From Phycomyces blakesleeanus NRRL 1555(-) (taxonomy: Eukaryota; Mucoromycota; Mucoromycetes; Mucorales; Phycomycetaceae), in NCBI RefSeq assembly GCF_001638985.1, contig NW_017265144.1, positions 124,001 to 188,000 on the forward strand: a DNA stretch of 64,000 nucleotides, read 5' to 3'. The position numbers and the translations under genes are program-made. Below are positions 36,337-47,209 of the stretch, one piece after another. The notes under the pieces are model-generated. The model did not search any database, was not told the origin of the DNA, and worked only from the letters and a program-made list of their open reading frames with translations. Within the stretch, counting starts at the first letter, position 1; each line of letters opens with the position of its first letter.

Positions 36337-36867
36337 CTAGGTCTCTTCAGCAGGGTCCATCTCTTTTTCATCAAATAGTTGTTTGGCACGACGAATGTCT
36401 TCACTCATATAAATAAGCTCCTCAACACGTGCCAGCTTCTTTGCGTCCTTGCGTAAGATGTGTTTAAAGTCTTCTACGCGTACCTTGCCTCGGTTCTCCG
36501 CTACCTTGGAAGCTTTGAGACACTATATATGCATATATACATATAGTGTGTGTGTATGCAGTTTAATACCACACCTCTCTTTTGTACATCAATATACTGT
36601 TGTTTACCATTTCAGTAATGTAGTCAATCACAAGATCATCCATAACAGCAATTGAATCAGCCGCTGGATTCTGAACATCGCCAAAGCCATACATCAACAA
36701 TTTGACTGCCAGACACAATGGATTGAGTGTCCATGACAGTCCATCTTTAAGGAAAACTTACGGTCTTTGGCAAACATGCCCTTTCTGACAGTCTTCCGTC
36801 TGCCAGGACCAGTGCCTGGTTCACGATGTTCTTTAACTAGATCTTTTTGTTCTCTGCTTTCGCTCAT
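36337..36867 (-). CDS. TAF13: TFIID subunit TAF13
   Basis: TAF13 is a histone-fold subunit of TFIID that pairs with TAF11 and helps position TBP at RNA polymerase II promoters. Three exons (36867-36762, 36705-36608, 36522-36337) give 129 residues. After a basic leader (GRRKTVRKGMFAKD), the histone fold begins LKLLMYGFGDVQNPAADS, matching the family 'YGFGD..NP' signature. It continues MDDLVIDYITEM, then the last exon VEDFKHILRKDAKKLARVEE and LIYMSEDIRRAKQLFDEKEM. Length is normal for the family. Introns are GT-AG; intron 2 contains a TA-rich palindrome. Upstream neighbour is the Whi2-like gene on the same strand, about 280 bases away. Confidence 0.9.
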
Positions 36868-37143
36868 CGTAAAAAAAAGGGTGTTTCAGTTAACCAAGCA
36901 ACCAAGATTAAATAACAGTGTATTAAAAAAGTATCAAACACTATATAAAGTAAAATAAAAAAAGACTGTCACGAAGATTGTGCTGCTATGTAAATGAAGT
37001 GGATTTGGATTTGGGTCTTGTATATATATATATATATATGTATGTATGTGTGTATGTATATATTTTAGTTCAATAAGCTTGCTATTAAGAATACTACTGC
37101 GACTATTTGTGGTCGTTGCTGTTTACTCTACTCAAGATAAAGA

Positions 37144-38159
37144 CTAAACCAATGCCAACTCTAAGGTCCATGTTCTTCTTGCCCACAATCTCACAGACTG
37201 ACCCTCAATTTCTACTGTGTTTCCATCCCACCAACATTTCCTCTAATAAAAAGGTTATCGTTATTATTATTATTATTTAAACAAGTAGGTATATATTAGC
37301 TGAGACTATAATAAAATATAGGTTGTTAACTTACTGCTGGTTTTCTCCAAAACAAGAGCAATTTCTGTGCAGTAGCCATGTGGTTGTCTGGACCGGTTGT
37401 ATTTAACAAAACAAGGCCCATACTGATGATACAGGTACGGAGTGGTTCTAATTCACGATGTCCCCAACGATCGTCTCGCTTGAATCCCGCATCACAAAGC
37501 ATATCAATAAGATGCTGCTCGGCAACATTGTTCTCACGAGAGATATTGCGCTGGAGTGCATCGAATATCTGGTCTTGTTCTTTGAGGTATGTACCACCAG
37601 ATATTTTGAGAGTCGAGGATGAATAATTGTCGGGCGAAAGGCAATAGTACTCGAGTTCTTCTCGGAGTACAATGATCGGCTGTTTGGTCAGCAGTGGGTA
37701 GTACACAGGCGATGTTGCAGATGTTGCCGCAAGAAGCTTTTGCTGCTGTTCTGCGTCGCCAGTTTGGTTGGATTGGTAGACAGAGTGTGCGTGTTGATAG
37801 AAGCGAAGTACATAGTCGAGACAAGCAGGATTGAAGTCAACATAGTTTATCTGGTCGTCCATTCCAACTGAATCTCTTGATTGAGACTCAAAATCATCAT
37901 CGCCATCATCTTGTCTACCCAGTACAAGTCCATTTGGAAACATGGCAATCAGTAGACTCTCAGGTAAATTGACTAGGACGTCTCTATCCAACTGTACACG
38001 AGTTCCCCGTAAGTCAAGTTTGAGAGTTTGTGGGATTGCGTTTGGTGCATTATCAAAAGCATCTTCTTCGGACGGACCAGCTTGTTGGTAGATTAAGTCA
38101 TCCTGATCATAATGTGTTTCTGGCTCTGGGACTTGAACAATAGGATTTTCTGAAGTCAT
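37144..38159 (-). CDS. Whi2-like general stress / phosphatase-activator protein
   Basis: Fungal Whi2-like proteins are BTB/KCTD-fold factors. In yeast, Whi2 works with Psr1 phosphatase in the general stress response and in low-amino-acid TORC1 control. Two exons, 38159-37335 and 37242-37144, give 307 residues. The BTB-like fold starts TLKLDLRGTRVQLDRDVLVN and LPESLLIAMFPNGLVL, followed by NYVDFNPACLDYVLRFYQHA and the PIIVLREELEYYCLS segment. The conserved tail LLLFWRKPA is completed by exon 2 as RKCWWDGNTVEIEG and LWARRTWTLELALV. Exon 1's apparent stop at 37326 is inside the intron (donor GCA/GTAAGT). I chose the ATG at 38159; the frame is open further upstream but without an ATG. Confidence 0.82.
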
Positions 38160-38403
38160 TGAACAAATAGGCAATTTTCTTTCCTTTTTTCTTTTTTTAT
38201 TTTTTATTTTTTATTTTTAGTAAACTTCTTTAGTCTTAAAATATGATATGGTTATATTCTTTATATATTATAGATATATAGATATTTACTAAAGAGATAG
38301 ATAGATAGATAGATATGTATCTATTAAAGGAATTCAAAGCAAGAGAAAAGGAAAAAGATTAAGAAGGGGTTAATTACTATTCTCATTATTCTCATTCTTA
38401 TTC

Positions 38404-38499
38404 TTATTCCTTTTTAGCTTGGCTTGTGAGCGTGTAATATTTTGTTTTAGCTGTATCACTCTGATTGTCATCTTCAGGCGTTGTACAAGTGTGATCCAT
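38404..38499 (-). other. Small 31-codon ORF upstream of the Whi2-like gene
   Basis: Reads MDHTCTTPEDDNQSDTAK and ends SQAKKE. Composition is less AT-rich than the flanks. It could be a short upstream ORF or the 3' region of eS6. No family recognised, and it may be chance. Confidence 0.15.
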
Positions 38500-38688
38500 T
38501 CCTTATTGTTTTTTCATTTTTCAGTTTTGTCTTTAATGCTGACGATAAGATTACACCAAAATATATATAATATAATATATATATAATATAAAAAAAAATT
38601 AAAGAAAAAATTAAACTTTTTGTGTATTATTTCTGTTTCCATGGTTGAAGCGCAAATATAGAAGGGAATTTGTTTATTTTGGTTGGAT

Positions 38689-39736
38689 TTAAGCAGAAGC
38701 GGACTTCTGGATGGAAGAGGTTCTGCGTCTGGCGATCTTGCGATCCTTGGTCTCCTTGACGCGCTTGGCCAACAATTGCTTGTACTCGGCCTCGGCTTCG
38801 CGGGAGGACTCTGCTCTTCTGCGCTTGATGGCGGTTCTGTGTCTCTTGCGCTGGAGAGTGAGAGGGGTAACAAGACGCTGGATCTTGGGAGCCTTGGTGT
38901 AGGTCTTCTTCTCGGCGTTCTTGGGCTGAACCTCACGACGAATGACATACTTACGGACATCATCCTCCTTGCTCAAGTTCTAATAAAGTATATATATATA
39001 TATATATATGTATATGTAAATACTCTGAATCCTTTTTCCTTATTCTCATTATTTATATTTGTATTTATATCTAAAAAAAAATACTTACGAAGAACTTGCG
39101 GATCTTGGAGGCACGCTTGGGACCAAGACGCTTGGGGACGGTGACATCGGTAAGACCGGGAATGTCCTGCTCACCCTGCTTGACAACGACGAGCGAGAGA
39201 ACGGCAAGGTCGGAGCCGACGATGCAGCCACGAACAGACTTTCTCTTGCGCTCACCGGTACGGCGAGGGCGGTAGCAAGAGTGACCCTTGCTCAAGAGGA
39301 GACGGACACGGTAAGGCAAGAGGACACCCTGCTTCATGGGGAAACCCTGCTTGTCGTTACCACCGGAAATGCGGAAGACGTAGCCCTTGAACTCGTCACC
39401 GAGAGCATCACCAGAAACTTCCTGGGACATGCGCTTGTCGTAGAAACCACGGCTATGAAAGTTAATCATTTATATTAGCCTGAATGTCGCATTTATTTTT
39501 ATTCCATCTATCAATTCAATTCCACATCAACTCACAGGCGGCGCTCATCGTCGATTTCAATCAACTTTTGACAGCCAGTGGCTGGGTTGGCGATGTTCAA
39601 CTATTATCAATGGTACATGCGTGAGTTTTTTTTTCCCTAATCCATCCATCCATCGATTCATCCGTTTGGTCCAAGGTATTCGATTGTCGTTTTTGTAGGT
39701 GATTCTATCATGTTTTTTATTTTTTTTTACCTTCAT
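38689..39736 (-). CDS. RPS6: 40S ribosomal protein eS6
   Basis: eS6 is a small-subunit ribosomal protein and TOR-pathway phospho-target. Four exons (39736-39731, 39600-39536, 39452-39089, 38979-38689) give 241 residues, normal for fungi. Exon 1 encodes only Met-Lys. Then [40 protein letters not shown] and [20 protein letters not shown] are all characteristic. The basic C-terminal helix ([15 protein letters not shown]) ends [13 protein letters not shown] with the RRxSS phosphorylation site. Codons are C/G-ending, as expected for a highly expressed gene. Upstream the sequence is locally GC-richer; a TTTCCAG acceptor-like site seven bases before the ATG suggests a 5' UTR intron. The frame also stays open upstream to an ATG at 39826. 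Confidence 0.95.
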
Positions 39737-39739
39737 GTT

Positions 39740-41250
39740 GGCGCTGGAAAGAAGGAACCTCCTTATGCGCGGTGTCCATAGCTTCACAACACTTGCCGGG
39801 CTGGCTCCGCTCTTCCGGAGTCTCATTCATCGGACGAGTCACGTACACCAGCCAGTTTAACCCACATCCTATGGTTACTCCGTAGGACGATCCCTCTCAG
39901 GGACCTTTTCTTCTTTTCCTTCTTTGTTCTTCGTTTAAACCAATATTGAATTGTATATGTAACTTTACCATTAGAATAGCATGTTTTTGATTTTTGCTTT
40001 GAGCCTTCAAAGCAAATAATACATATTCTATAATTGTACAAATAACAAAGTTTATAATAATAAATGAATTGGCTGTAATTTACTTTTTACTTTTATTTTA
40101 TCTTTTTGGTCACATTGAATTTGTAATTATCATGAGGTTGAATACTACTTGTGAAAAAGATGAGTTCAATGTAAATATATATATAATCAAAAAGTCATTG
40201 GTGCTTTATATTTTTATAATGCTCAGTCAGCGATTCTTGGTATTCTTTTGTTTTATTTAAAATAAAATTAAAATACAGTAAGATACACTGTAAAGCCTGA
40301 CGAATTTACCCATTCTTGAATTATACAATATAATGAAAATAATAAAATATCGTAACACCATTTCTGCATTATAAATTGTGTGTAGTTCAAATTTCAGCTC
40401 TTTGAAAATAAGGAAACCCTGCATAAGGCAAAATTATGAATAATACCTGATTTGTTGAGAATATCAATAGTATTCTGGCCTGTTTTATCTCAATTAGAAC
40501 AATAAGGCAGTGTCATGGCCCATATGGGATGTAACATATATATATATATATATATATACTATACTGCCTTTAAAGATAAACGCCTACCGTAAATAAAAAG
40601 CGTCTATTGTTCTATTTAACTTCTGCCTGCTACAAATAATAATAATAATAAAATATTAAAGATCTTCGGGCTGGATTTGGTGTTGAGTTCTAACCATAAA
40701 ATACAAAGACATACGTCTCAAGATCACTAATTGATTTTTTTAATAACAATATCTTACTAGAAAACTTGTAACTATAAAATTTCAGTAAAGTTTTTAAATT
40801 TAAGAAAGATAATGGAATAGAATGATTCTTTTGGGCCAAAAGTGCTCCATTAAAACATTGTCTTGATGTGTAACAATTAATAAAAAAAATAGATGTCTTT
40901 GTGTGATATGGGGTATGTGCGCTATACTACAGTGTCCATCAAAAGGGCTAAATTCCAGCCACCTGCATTAATTATATATAAAAGGTACTAGAAATTAAAG
41001 GTTCTTGTTTATTCCATTTATTTTTGTCCAACTTTACAGCAAACGACCATTTACATCTTCATCCGATACAGTTAAGATATAGAGTAAAATAAAGTTAAGA
41101 TTTCATTTCACTTCAATTCTGCGTTTTGTAGATAAATCTCACATCAGATTAAGCCATTAATGAAAACAGTAAAGTTACAAACAAACAATACACGGAATAA
41201 GTCCAAGGACATCACTGTGAGTTCACAGCATAAACCGTGTTCTATAGATA
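39740..41250. other. eS6 promoter/leader and AT-rich intergenic DNA
   Basis: 39740-39905 is the leader or promoter of eS6 (GC-richer, with a TCCTA/TAGGA hairpin near 39870). Beyond 39950 the sequence is AT-rich, with a TA run near 40538-40558 and no recognisable gene. Confidence 0.5.
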
Positions 41251-41256
41251 TATTCT

Positions 41257-41628
41257 TTGTGCTTTATGTTTCAAAATATAATGTTTATTAAGCTTAAAAA
41301 ACTACGCGGGGATTTGACAATAGAGCCTAAAAAATGGATTTCTAGGAGTGTATTTCTTTCTGGCTTACTTTCCATGTTTCAGTTACCTTTAAGCTTTAAT
41401 TATATTTTATTCATATATTGTAAGACCAAGAGAAGAATGTCCCAGGGAGCGGGTCATCGTGTGAGACGAAGACCTTCAAGTTCAAGAAGAGCACAAATTT
41501 CAAATATCAAGAATAGTGAACAGTCAAAAAAAATCTTCAAGCAGCTCATTAAACTTCCAAGAATCTTGCAAATAATTCCAGCTAAAGTTGCCCTCTCTCG
41601 TTTTATTTACCAAGATATACTGATTTAA
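41257..41628 (+). other. 123-codon ORF, possible gene relic
   Basis: The second half reads MSQGAGHRVRRRPSSSRRAQ, then KKIFKQLIKLPRILQIIP. The basic, amphipathic character is unlike random AT-rich translation. The 'LIKLPRIL..IP' run is faintly reminiscent of CobN/magnesium-chelatase H proteins, but this is too weak for a call. The ORF ends shortly before a transposase relic, so it may be transposon-derived. Confidence 0.2.
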
Positions 41629-42154
41629 AGAATTGTATTTTCTTTCATCTGGTCATTCATCAAATTTATTGCTGAAACATTTATTTGAACCCATAATTGT
41701 TTGTCGTGTTTATTACAACTCATTGCATACAATTATATTTACTGTCTTCGTATTTTATCATCACAATTAGTTATTCACTATACCACCTGGATCCCTTGAG
41801 TTTAGCTGGCATTAACTGGAAACCTCTATTCAAATCATGCTCCTCTGGCGGTCTAATTTTTCTCCACGCTGATCGGCACCAAACTGGTATGTATATCCAA
41901 TAGACTTTGCCCATAATTCCTTCCGAAATTTCCTGATATTTCCATAAGCCCTATCATTACACTTCCATTTTCAGCTTGTTAAGGTCGTCGGATTCTCCCT
42001 CTCCACTCGGTGTTGTACTACATCATCGCTCCAAAGCTAGTTCAAAGCATCTATATCTTCCAGTAAATTTATTATCAATGCTGGAATGCTTTGTGAAAGG
42101 TTATTTGGGATAATGTACACCAATATACTTTTCAGAATGGGATTCTTCTTATTC

Positions 42155-42346
42155 TCATTCTGTCCACTTTGTATACTCGTCTGACAGAAAAAAACCGAAT
42201 CCCTTGAACGATTGTTTTTTTCGCAAGCTCTCCCAAATAGTCGGTTTAGGAACATTGCTAATTCCCGGAATTTTGCCTTTATGAAAAATCGCCCGATGCT
42301 TGCCAGATTCTATTTTGTAGAATCTTTCCATCTCCGTTAGGGTTAT
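42155..42346 (-). pseudogene. Relic resembling a Tc1-type transposase N-terminal HTH
   Basis: A 63-codon minus-strand frame reads ITLTEMERFYKIESGKHRAI, then ISNVPKPTIWESLRKK. It resembles the first helix-turn-helix of Tc1-family transposases ('I..L...G.....I......S.....T..R'). No catalytic core was found beyond it in any frame. The assignment rests on pattern alone. Confidence 0.3.
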
Positions 42347-43163
42347 CGACTTATAAGTTATTACGGCCTAAAGCACTGGACATGGAATCAGGTTTTAAAA
42401 ATAAAATCTCTTTCAATTCAGTGTAATGGCCAATAAGGACTTGAGCATTATGTCGTAAAATTGGTTGCAGGTGAAAAACGTTGTTGGTCCTCTATGCCTA
42501 GTGTTTTTTTCTCTACAATAATATCTTGATCCACGTGATAGTTGTAATTACGTTTCTCTTTTTAACTTGCATATCAAGTTTAAATAGCCGCACGACAAGT
42601 GCTACGGCTTTACCAATAAAGAATACCAAGAGTAAAACATAGGTTTGACTGTATGATTTGTTTATAATTGATTGTGTCAAATAAGAAGAAAATACCAAGG
42701 TATCAGAATAAGATTTCTGTGGCTATTACAACCATCTTTCAATTCTACTTTTTTTTGGAAGGTGTGTGTGTGACTTGTTACTTTCCAAACATGCAACATC
42801 CTTTAATAGGCCTTCATGTTTAAAAAATTAAAATTAAAATTAAATACTAAATTTAAGTCAACCACTTAAACCATAACACTTGTAGCCATACAAACCACTA
42901 GTATTATCTTCTTTCTTTCTTTATCATCACCTTCTTCTTCTTTTCGATTCAATAAAGATTGGAACTTACCCACGCGGTATACCAATCGATTCTTGAATGC
43001 CCGCATTTCTTTCCAAGTGGCTTTCTGGTGTGACGCATCTTAAAGGGAAAGCAGTCTCCCTCACATCGACAAATTTTTTTTTGGTATATTTTTTAGTGCA
43101 GAAAGGGGCAGGCCTTGCTTCCTTCCTTTTTCCTCTTCCCACAAAGTCTAGGTTCTATCAATC

Positions 43164-45296
43164 ATGTCTGTCGAATACGAGGGTGCCATTGGTATTGATT
43201 TGGGTACTACGTAAGTTATCAGTTTTTTTTAACAAGTTATATTTTTTTGGGTGCTTGTCAAAAAAAATATACAACATTATTTTATTTTATTAAACATTTT
43301 ATTAATATAATTCTTTAATTTTTAACAGCTACTCCTGCGTTGGTGTCTGGGAGTCCGAGCGTGTCGAGATTATCGCTAACGAGCAGGGTAACCGTACCAC
43401 TCCCTCCTACGTTGCTTTCTCCGACAGCGAGCGTCTTGTTGGTGATGCCGCCAAGAACCAGGCTGCCATGAACCCCAAGAACACTGTCTTCGATGCCAAG
43501 CGTCTTATCGGTCGTCGTTTCGATGATGCTGATGTCAAGGCTGACATGAAGAACTGGCCTTTCACCGTCGTCGACCAGAACGAGAACCCCTTCATTCAGG
43601 TTCAGTTCGAGGGCGAGACCAAGACTTACTCTCCCCAGGGTAAGAAAAATAATAAAAATAAAAATTATACGAGCGCAAAAAACTTTTGTCTGGGAATGGA
43701 ATGCTAATGTGACTATGATATTAGAAATCTCCTCCATGGTTTTGATCAAGATGAAGGAGATCGCTGAAGCCAAGCTCGGCAAGAAGGTCTCCAAGGCCGT
43801 CGTCACCGTCCCCGCTTACTTCAACGACAGTAAGTACAAAATAAATTTGCTTGGTGGAGATTTTGCTTTTTTTGCTTACAATTTTTCTTTAAATAAAATT
43901 AGGTCAGCGTCAGGCTACCAAGGATGCTGGTGTCATTGCCGGTCTCGAGGTCCTCCGTATCATCAACGAGCCCACCGCCGCTGCCATCGCCTACGGTCTC
44001 GATGCCAACGACAAGAAGGAGCGCAACGTTCTCATCTTCGATCTCGGAGGTGGAACCTTCGATGTTTCCCTCTTGACCATCTCTGGTGGTGTCTTCGCCG
44101 TCAAGGCCACCGCTGGTAACACCCATTTGGGTGGTGAGGATTTCGATAACACCCTCGTCAACCACTTCGTCCAGGAGATCAAGCGTAAGCACAAGAAGGA
44201 CATCTCCGATGATGCCCGTGCCCTCCGCCGTCTCCGTTCCGCTTCCGAGCGCGCAAAGCGTACCTTGTCTTCCTTGACCCAGACCACCGTCGAGGTTGAC
44301 TCTCTCTTCGAGGGTGTTGACTTCCAGTCCAACATCACCCGTGCCAAGTTCGAGGAGATCAACTCCGCCAGCTTCAACGGTACCGTCGAGCCCGTCGAGC
44401 GTGTCCTCAAGGATGCCAAGATTGACAAGAAGAACGTTGACGAAATTGTTCTCGTTGGTGGTTCTACCCGTATCCCCAAGATCCAGTCCCTCCTCCAGGA
44501 CCTCTTCAACGGTAAGGAGCTCAACAAGTCCATCAACCCCGATGAGGCTGTTGCCTACGGTGCCGCCGTCCAGGCTGCCGTCCTCACCAACCAGGCTGGT
44601 AACGAGAAGACCCAGGACTTGTTGTTGTTGGATGTCGTCCCTCTTTCCCTCGGTGTTGAGATGCAGGGTGGTATCATGGCCGTTGTTGTCCCCCGTAACA
44701 GCCCCATCCCTTGCCAGAAGTCTAAGATCTTCACCACCGCCTCTGACAACCAGACCACCGTCACCTTCCCCGTTTACGAGGGTGAGCGTCTCTTGACCAA
44801 GGAGAACAACCTTTTGGGTGAGTTCTCTCTCACTGGCTTGATCCCCGCCCCCCGCGGTACCCCCGAGCTCCTCTGCACCTTCGATCTCGATGCCAACGGT
44901 ATCTTGAAGGTTACTGCTCAGGACAAGACCACCGGTCGCAAGGCTGATGTCACCATCTCCAACTCCACCCGTTTGTCTGCTGCCGATATCGAGCGCATGG
45001 TCAACGATGCCGAGAAGAACGCCGAGACCGACAAGGCCCGTGAGGCTGTTGTCCAGGCCAAGCAGGATCTTGAGTCTTACGTCTACCAGGTTGAGAACCA
45101 GGTCTCCGACCCCAACGTCAACATGAAGATCCGTCGTGGTGACCGTGAGGCCATCGAGACTGCTCTCGCCGAGGCTATGGAGATGATGGATATCTCTGCT
45201 GAGGATGGTTCCGCTGATGAGTTCAAGGGTGCCCAGTCCAAGCTCAAGCGCGCTGCTACCCGTGCTTTCGCTCACGTCTACTCCCAGCGTCGTTAA
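43164..45296 (+). CDS. SSB: Ribosome-associated Hsp70 of the Ssb type (618 aa)
   Basis: Ssb chaperones bind nascent chains at the ribosome together with the RAC co-chaperone. Four exons: 43164-43210, 43329-43639, 43725-43829, 43903-45296. The nucleotide-binding domain has [37 protein letters not shown] and [20 protein letters not shown]. The substrate domain includes [20 protein letters not shown]. The C terminus ends FAHVYSQRR with no EEVD or HDEL, and the overall length of about 615 fits Ssb rather than Ssa, BiP or mitochondrial Hsp70. [16 protein letters not shown] and [12 protein letters not shown] are also Ssb-like. Codons are strongly C-biased, meaning high expression. A pyrimidine-rich leader (CTTCCTTCCTTTTTCCTC) precedes the start, and one TTCTTGAA heat-shock-element half pair lies at 42990. 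Confidence 0.93.
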
Positions 45297-46140
45297 GCTT
45301 TACCCACTTTAGAATTCTTTTCTCTCTCGTAAAAATGATTGGCCTGAAAGGGACCTATTCTTTTTGTATTCAAATAAAAAAATCACAACATGAATTAAAT
45401 TTTCAAAACCTACAAATAACTATGTTCAATGCTTTAATTTTGTTTTTGGGTGTTTGTGTATACAAGGAATTAGTTCTTGCTGGTGTTAATGTATCGATGT
45501 ATATGATATGTTATTTTCTATATTCTTTTGGACATCTTAATATATTTGTATCCTTTTTTTTGCAGTATCTTTCTATTGCACAAACTAGAGAATGCTAAAT
45601 AGTTTATAGGTTTTAACCAATCTTTTCTATAACACCATTAAAGTATCAATATTATGGCTTTGTAATTGTAACAGTTATAGAGTTTGAATAAAGTGATCTT
45701 GTAGTTTTATTGATATTTAAAATACTGTTTTTTTATAATTTGTTGAATGAAAAGAGAGATTATTATTATTTTAATGAGGATGATGATGATAAGAAGAGAT
45801 TCATGTTTTTAAGTAAGAAAATAAATAAATAAATAAAATGAAACGCATAAGGGTATCTATGTATGAGAGTTGCAAGCATGAAACAAAATAAATTAATTCA
45901 AAAAAAAAGGATGATCAAGACATAGAGTATAGTAGCATTCAACGTTAAGATATAAATATGTACATAGGACGAAAGAAAAATAGAAGTGGATGAGCATATA
46001 ATAGAGAGATATTCTTTTTGAAGTTAAAAATGTGAACATAAAAAATAAAGCCAAACCTAGCAGATAATAACGTGTGTTAAATAGAAATGCATATAAAAGC
46101 ACTCAACCATTTTTCCCTTTTTGTTTTGTTTTGATAAAGA
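45297..46140. other. Intergenic, 3' flanks of Ssb and the zinc-finger gene
   Basis: Convergent gene ends. AT-rich with AAATAAAT and GATGAT short repeats near 45777-45840. The ORF at 45335-45598 lacks support. Confidence 0.5.
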
Positions 46141-47207
46141 TCAATGTCCAAAGCTTTTGCAATGGCGATCCATGTTAAATTTTGTAGGAAATATTTTGTC
46201 ACAGGTTGGGCAGGTATATATTTTTCTGTCCTTGGAATATTTTTGGACATGTCTTGTGTAATTGGAACTGTTCCTGGTTCGATATCCACACATTGTGCAG
46301 GTATACAGTCTCTCTGATCTTTGGAATAGAGAAATGTCCTGTAATTCGTTTGGTATATCAAATCCAGAAAAAAGCGGTGTTAACTGTGGTGTCAATAATG
46401 AATTCTCAATGGGCACGACCAAAGCAACTTCACGTACGATCTCCTGGCCGTTCGTAGGTAGTTCAGCATTAAGCATGGGAGGAGTTTGTACCAGGGTCGC
46501 AGCCAGAGAAAGATCGTTGGTGTGGTTAGAATTAAGGTACCTTGGGCCCTGTGTTTCACGGCAGCACTCACAATGAACTATTTGATCTGCGGCGACTTGT
46601 TGGGGACTGTGTTGGGTGCTTGCTCCTCCAGCTGGTATTATTCTCGAGGTTGGTTCTGATTGTGGGGGTGGGTGTGTCTTGTATGATTTTTGTTGATCCA
46701 ACCCTGGAACAACCATTTCAAATGATCCAGGAACCACATGAAAATATTCAAGAAGAGGGTTCCCAGAAGGCGATTCGGTGTGCACTGCATAATTTCCAAA
46801 AAGGTGATATATACATTGCTTGCGTTGTTTCTGTAACTCCAAATCCAAGAATTCAAGCATATCTGATGGGTGGTAAAGGTCGATATTGGCTGGATTATCA
46901 CTTAGAGCTTCCAGTGCTAAAAGACAACATAGGTAAGAATATGATTGAAATCTATCAGAAACAATATTTTCTTACCAAGTTCACAAATTCTATGACTGTT
47001 GCCGCACAGACAAGGAAGTACACTGTTGTAACAGGAAGTAGGGTGTGTGCCCTGAGTCGAATCTGAACGACAATTCGTGACTGCATTATGACAATTTTCA
47101 TGATTTCCTTGAGCTGTGAAGTCGTCGGTTGTTGTAGTTCGAGGACCACATATGGTATATATATACAGTCTTAGAGAACTGAGAAAATAGTCAATATTTT
47201 GAAGCAT
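46141..47207 (-). CDS. C2H2 zinc-finger protein (335 aa), likely DNA-binding
   Basis: Two exons, 47207-46976 and 46916-46141, join in frame at ICELALEALSDN. The C-terminal end carries two adjacent finger units. The first is YTCTMCGYRTRNSSNYTRHV, where a tyrosine stands at the usual position of the second zinc-binding His (HVQKY). The second is YTCPTCDKIFPTKFNMDRHC ending KSFGH, a complete C2H2 with the final His as last residue. The rest is low in secondary-structure cues, Pro/Ser/Thr-rich (KTHPPPQSEPTS), with several Cys in the N-terminal exon (PCLCGN). Presumably nuclear; target unknown. Start chosen as first ATG in exon 1. Confidence 0.65.
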
Positions 47208-47209
47208 CG

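Noticed and set aside
41257..41628. Magnesium-chelatase/CobN-like protein
   Set aside because: Only a short 'LIKLPRIL..IP' run is reminiscent, other family motifs are missing, and a transposon relic lies next to it.
43899..45275. 458-codon minus-strand ORF
   Set aside because: Exact antisense shadow of the strongly codon-biased Ssb gene; Leu/Asp/Gly-rich composition typical of such shadows.
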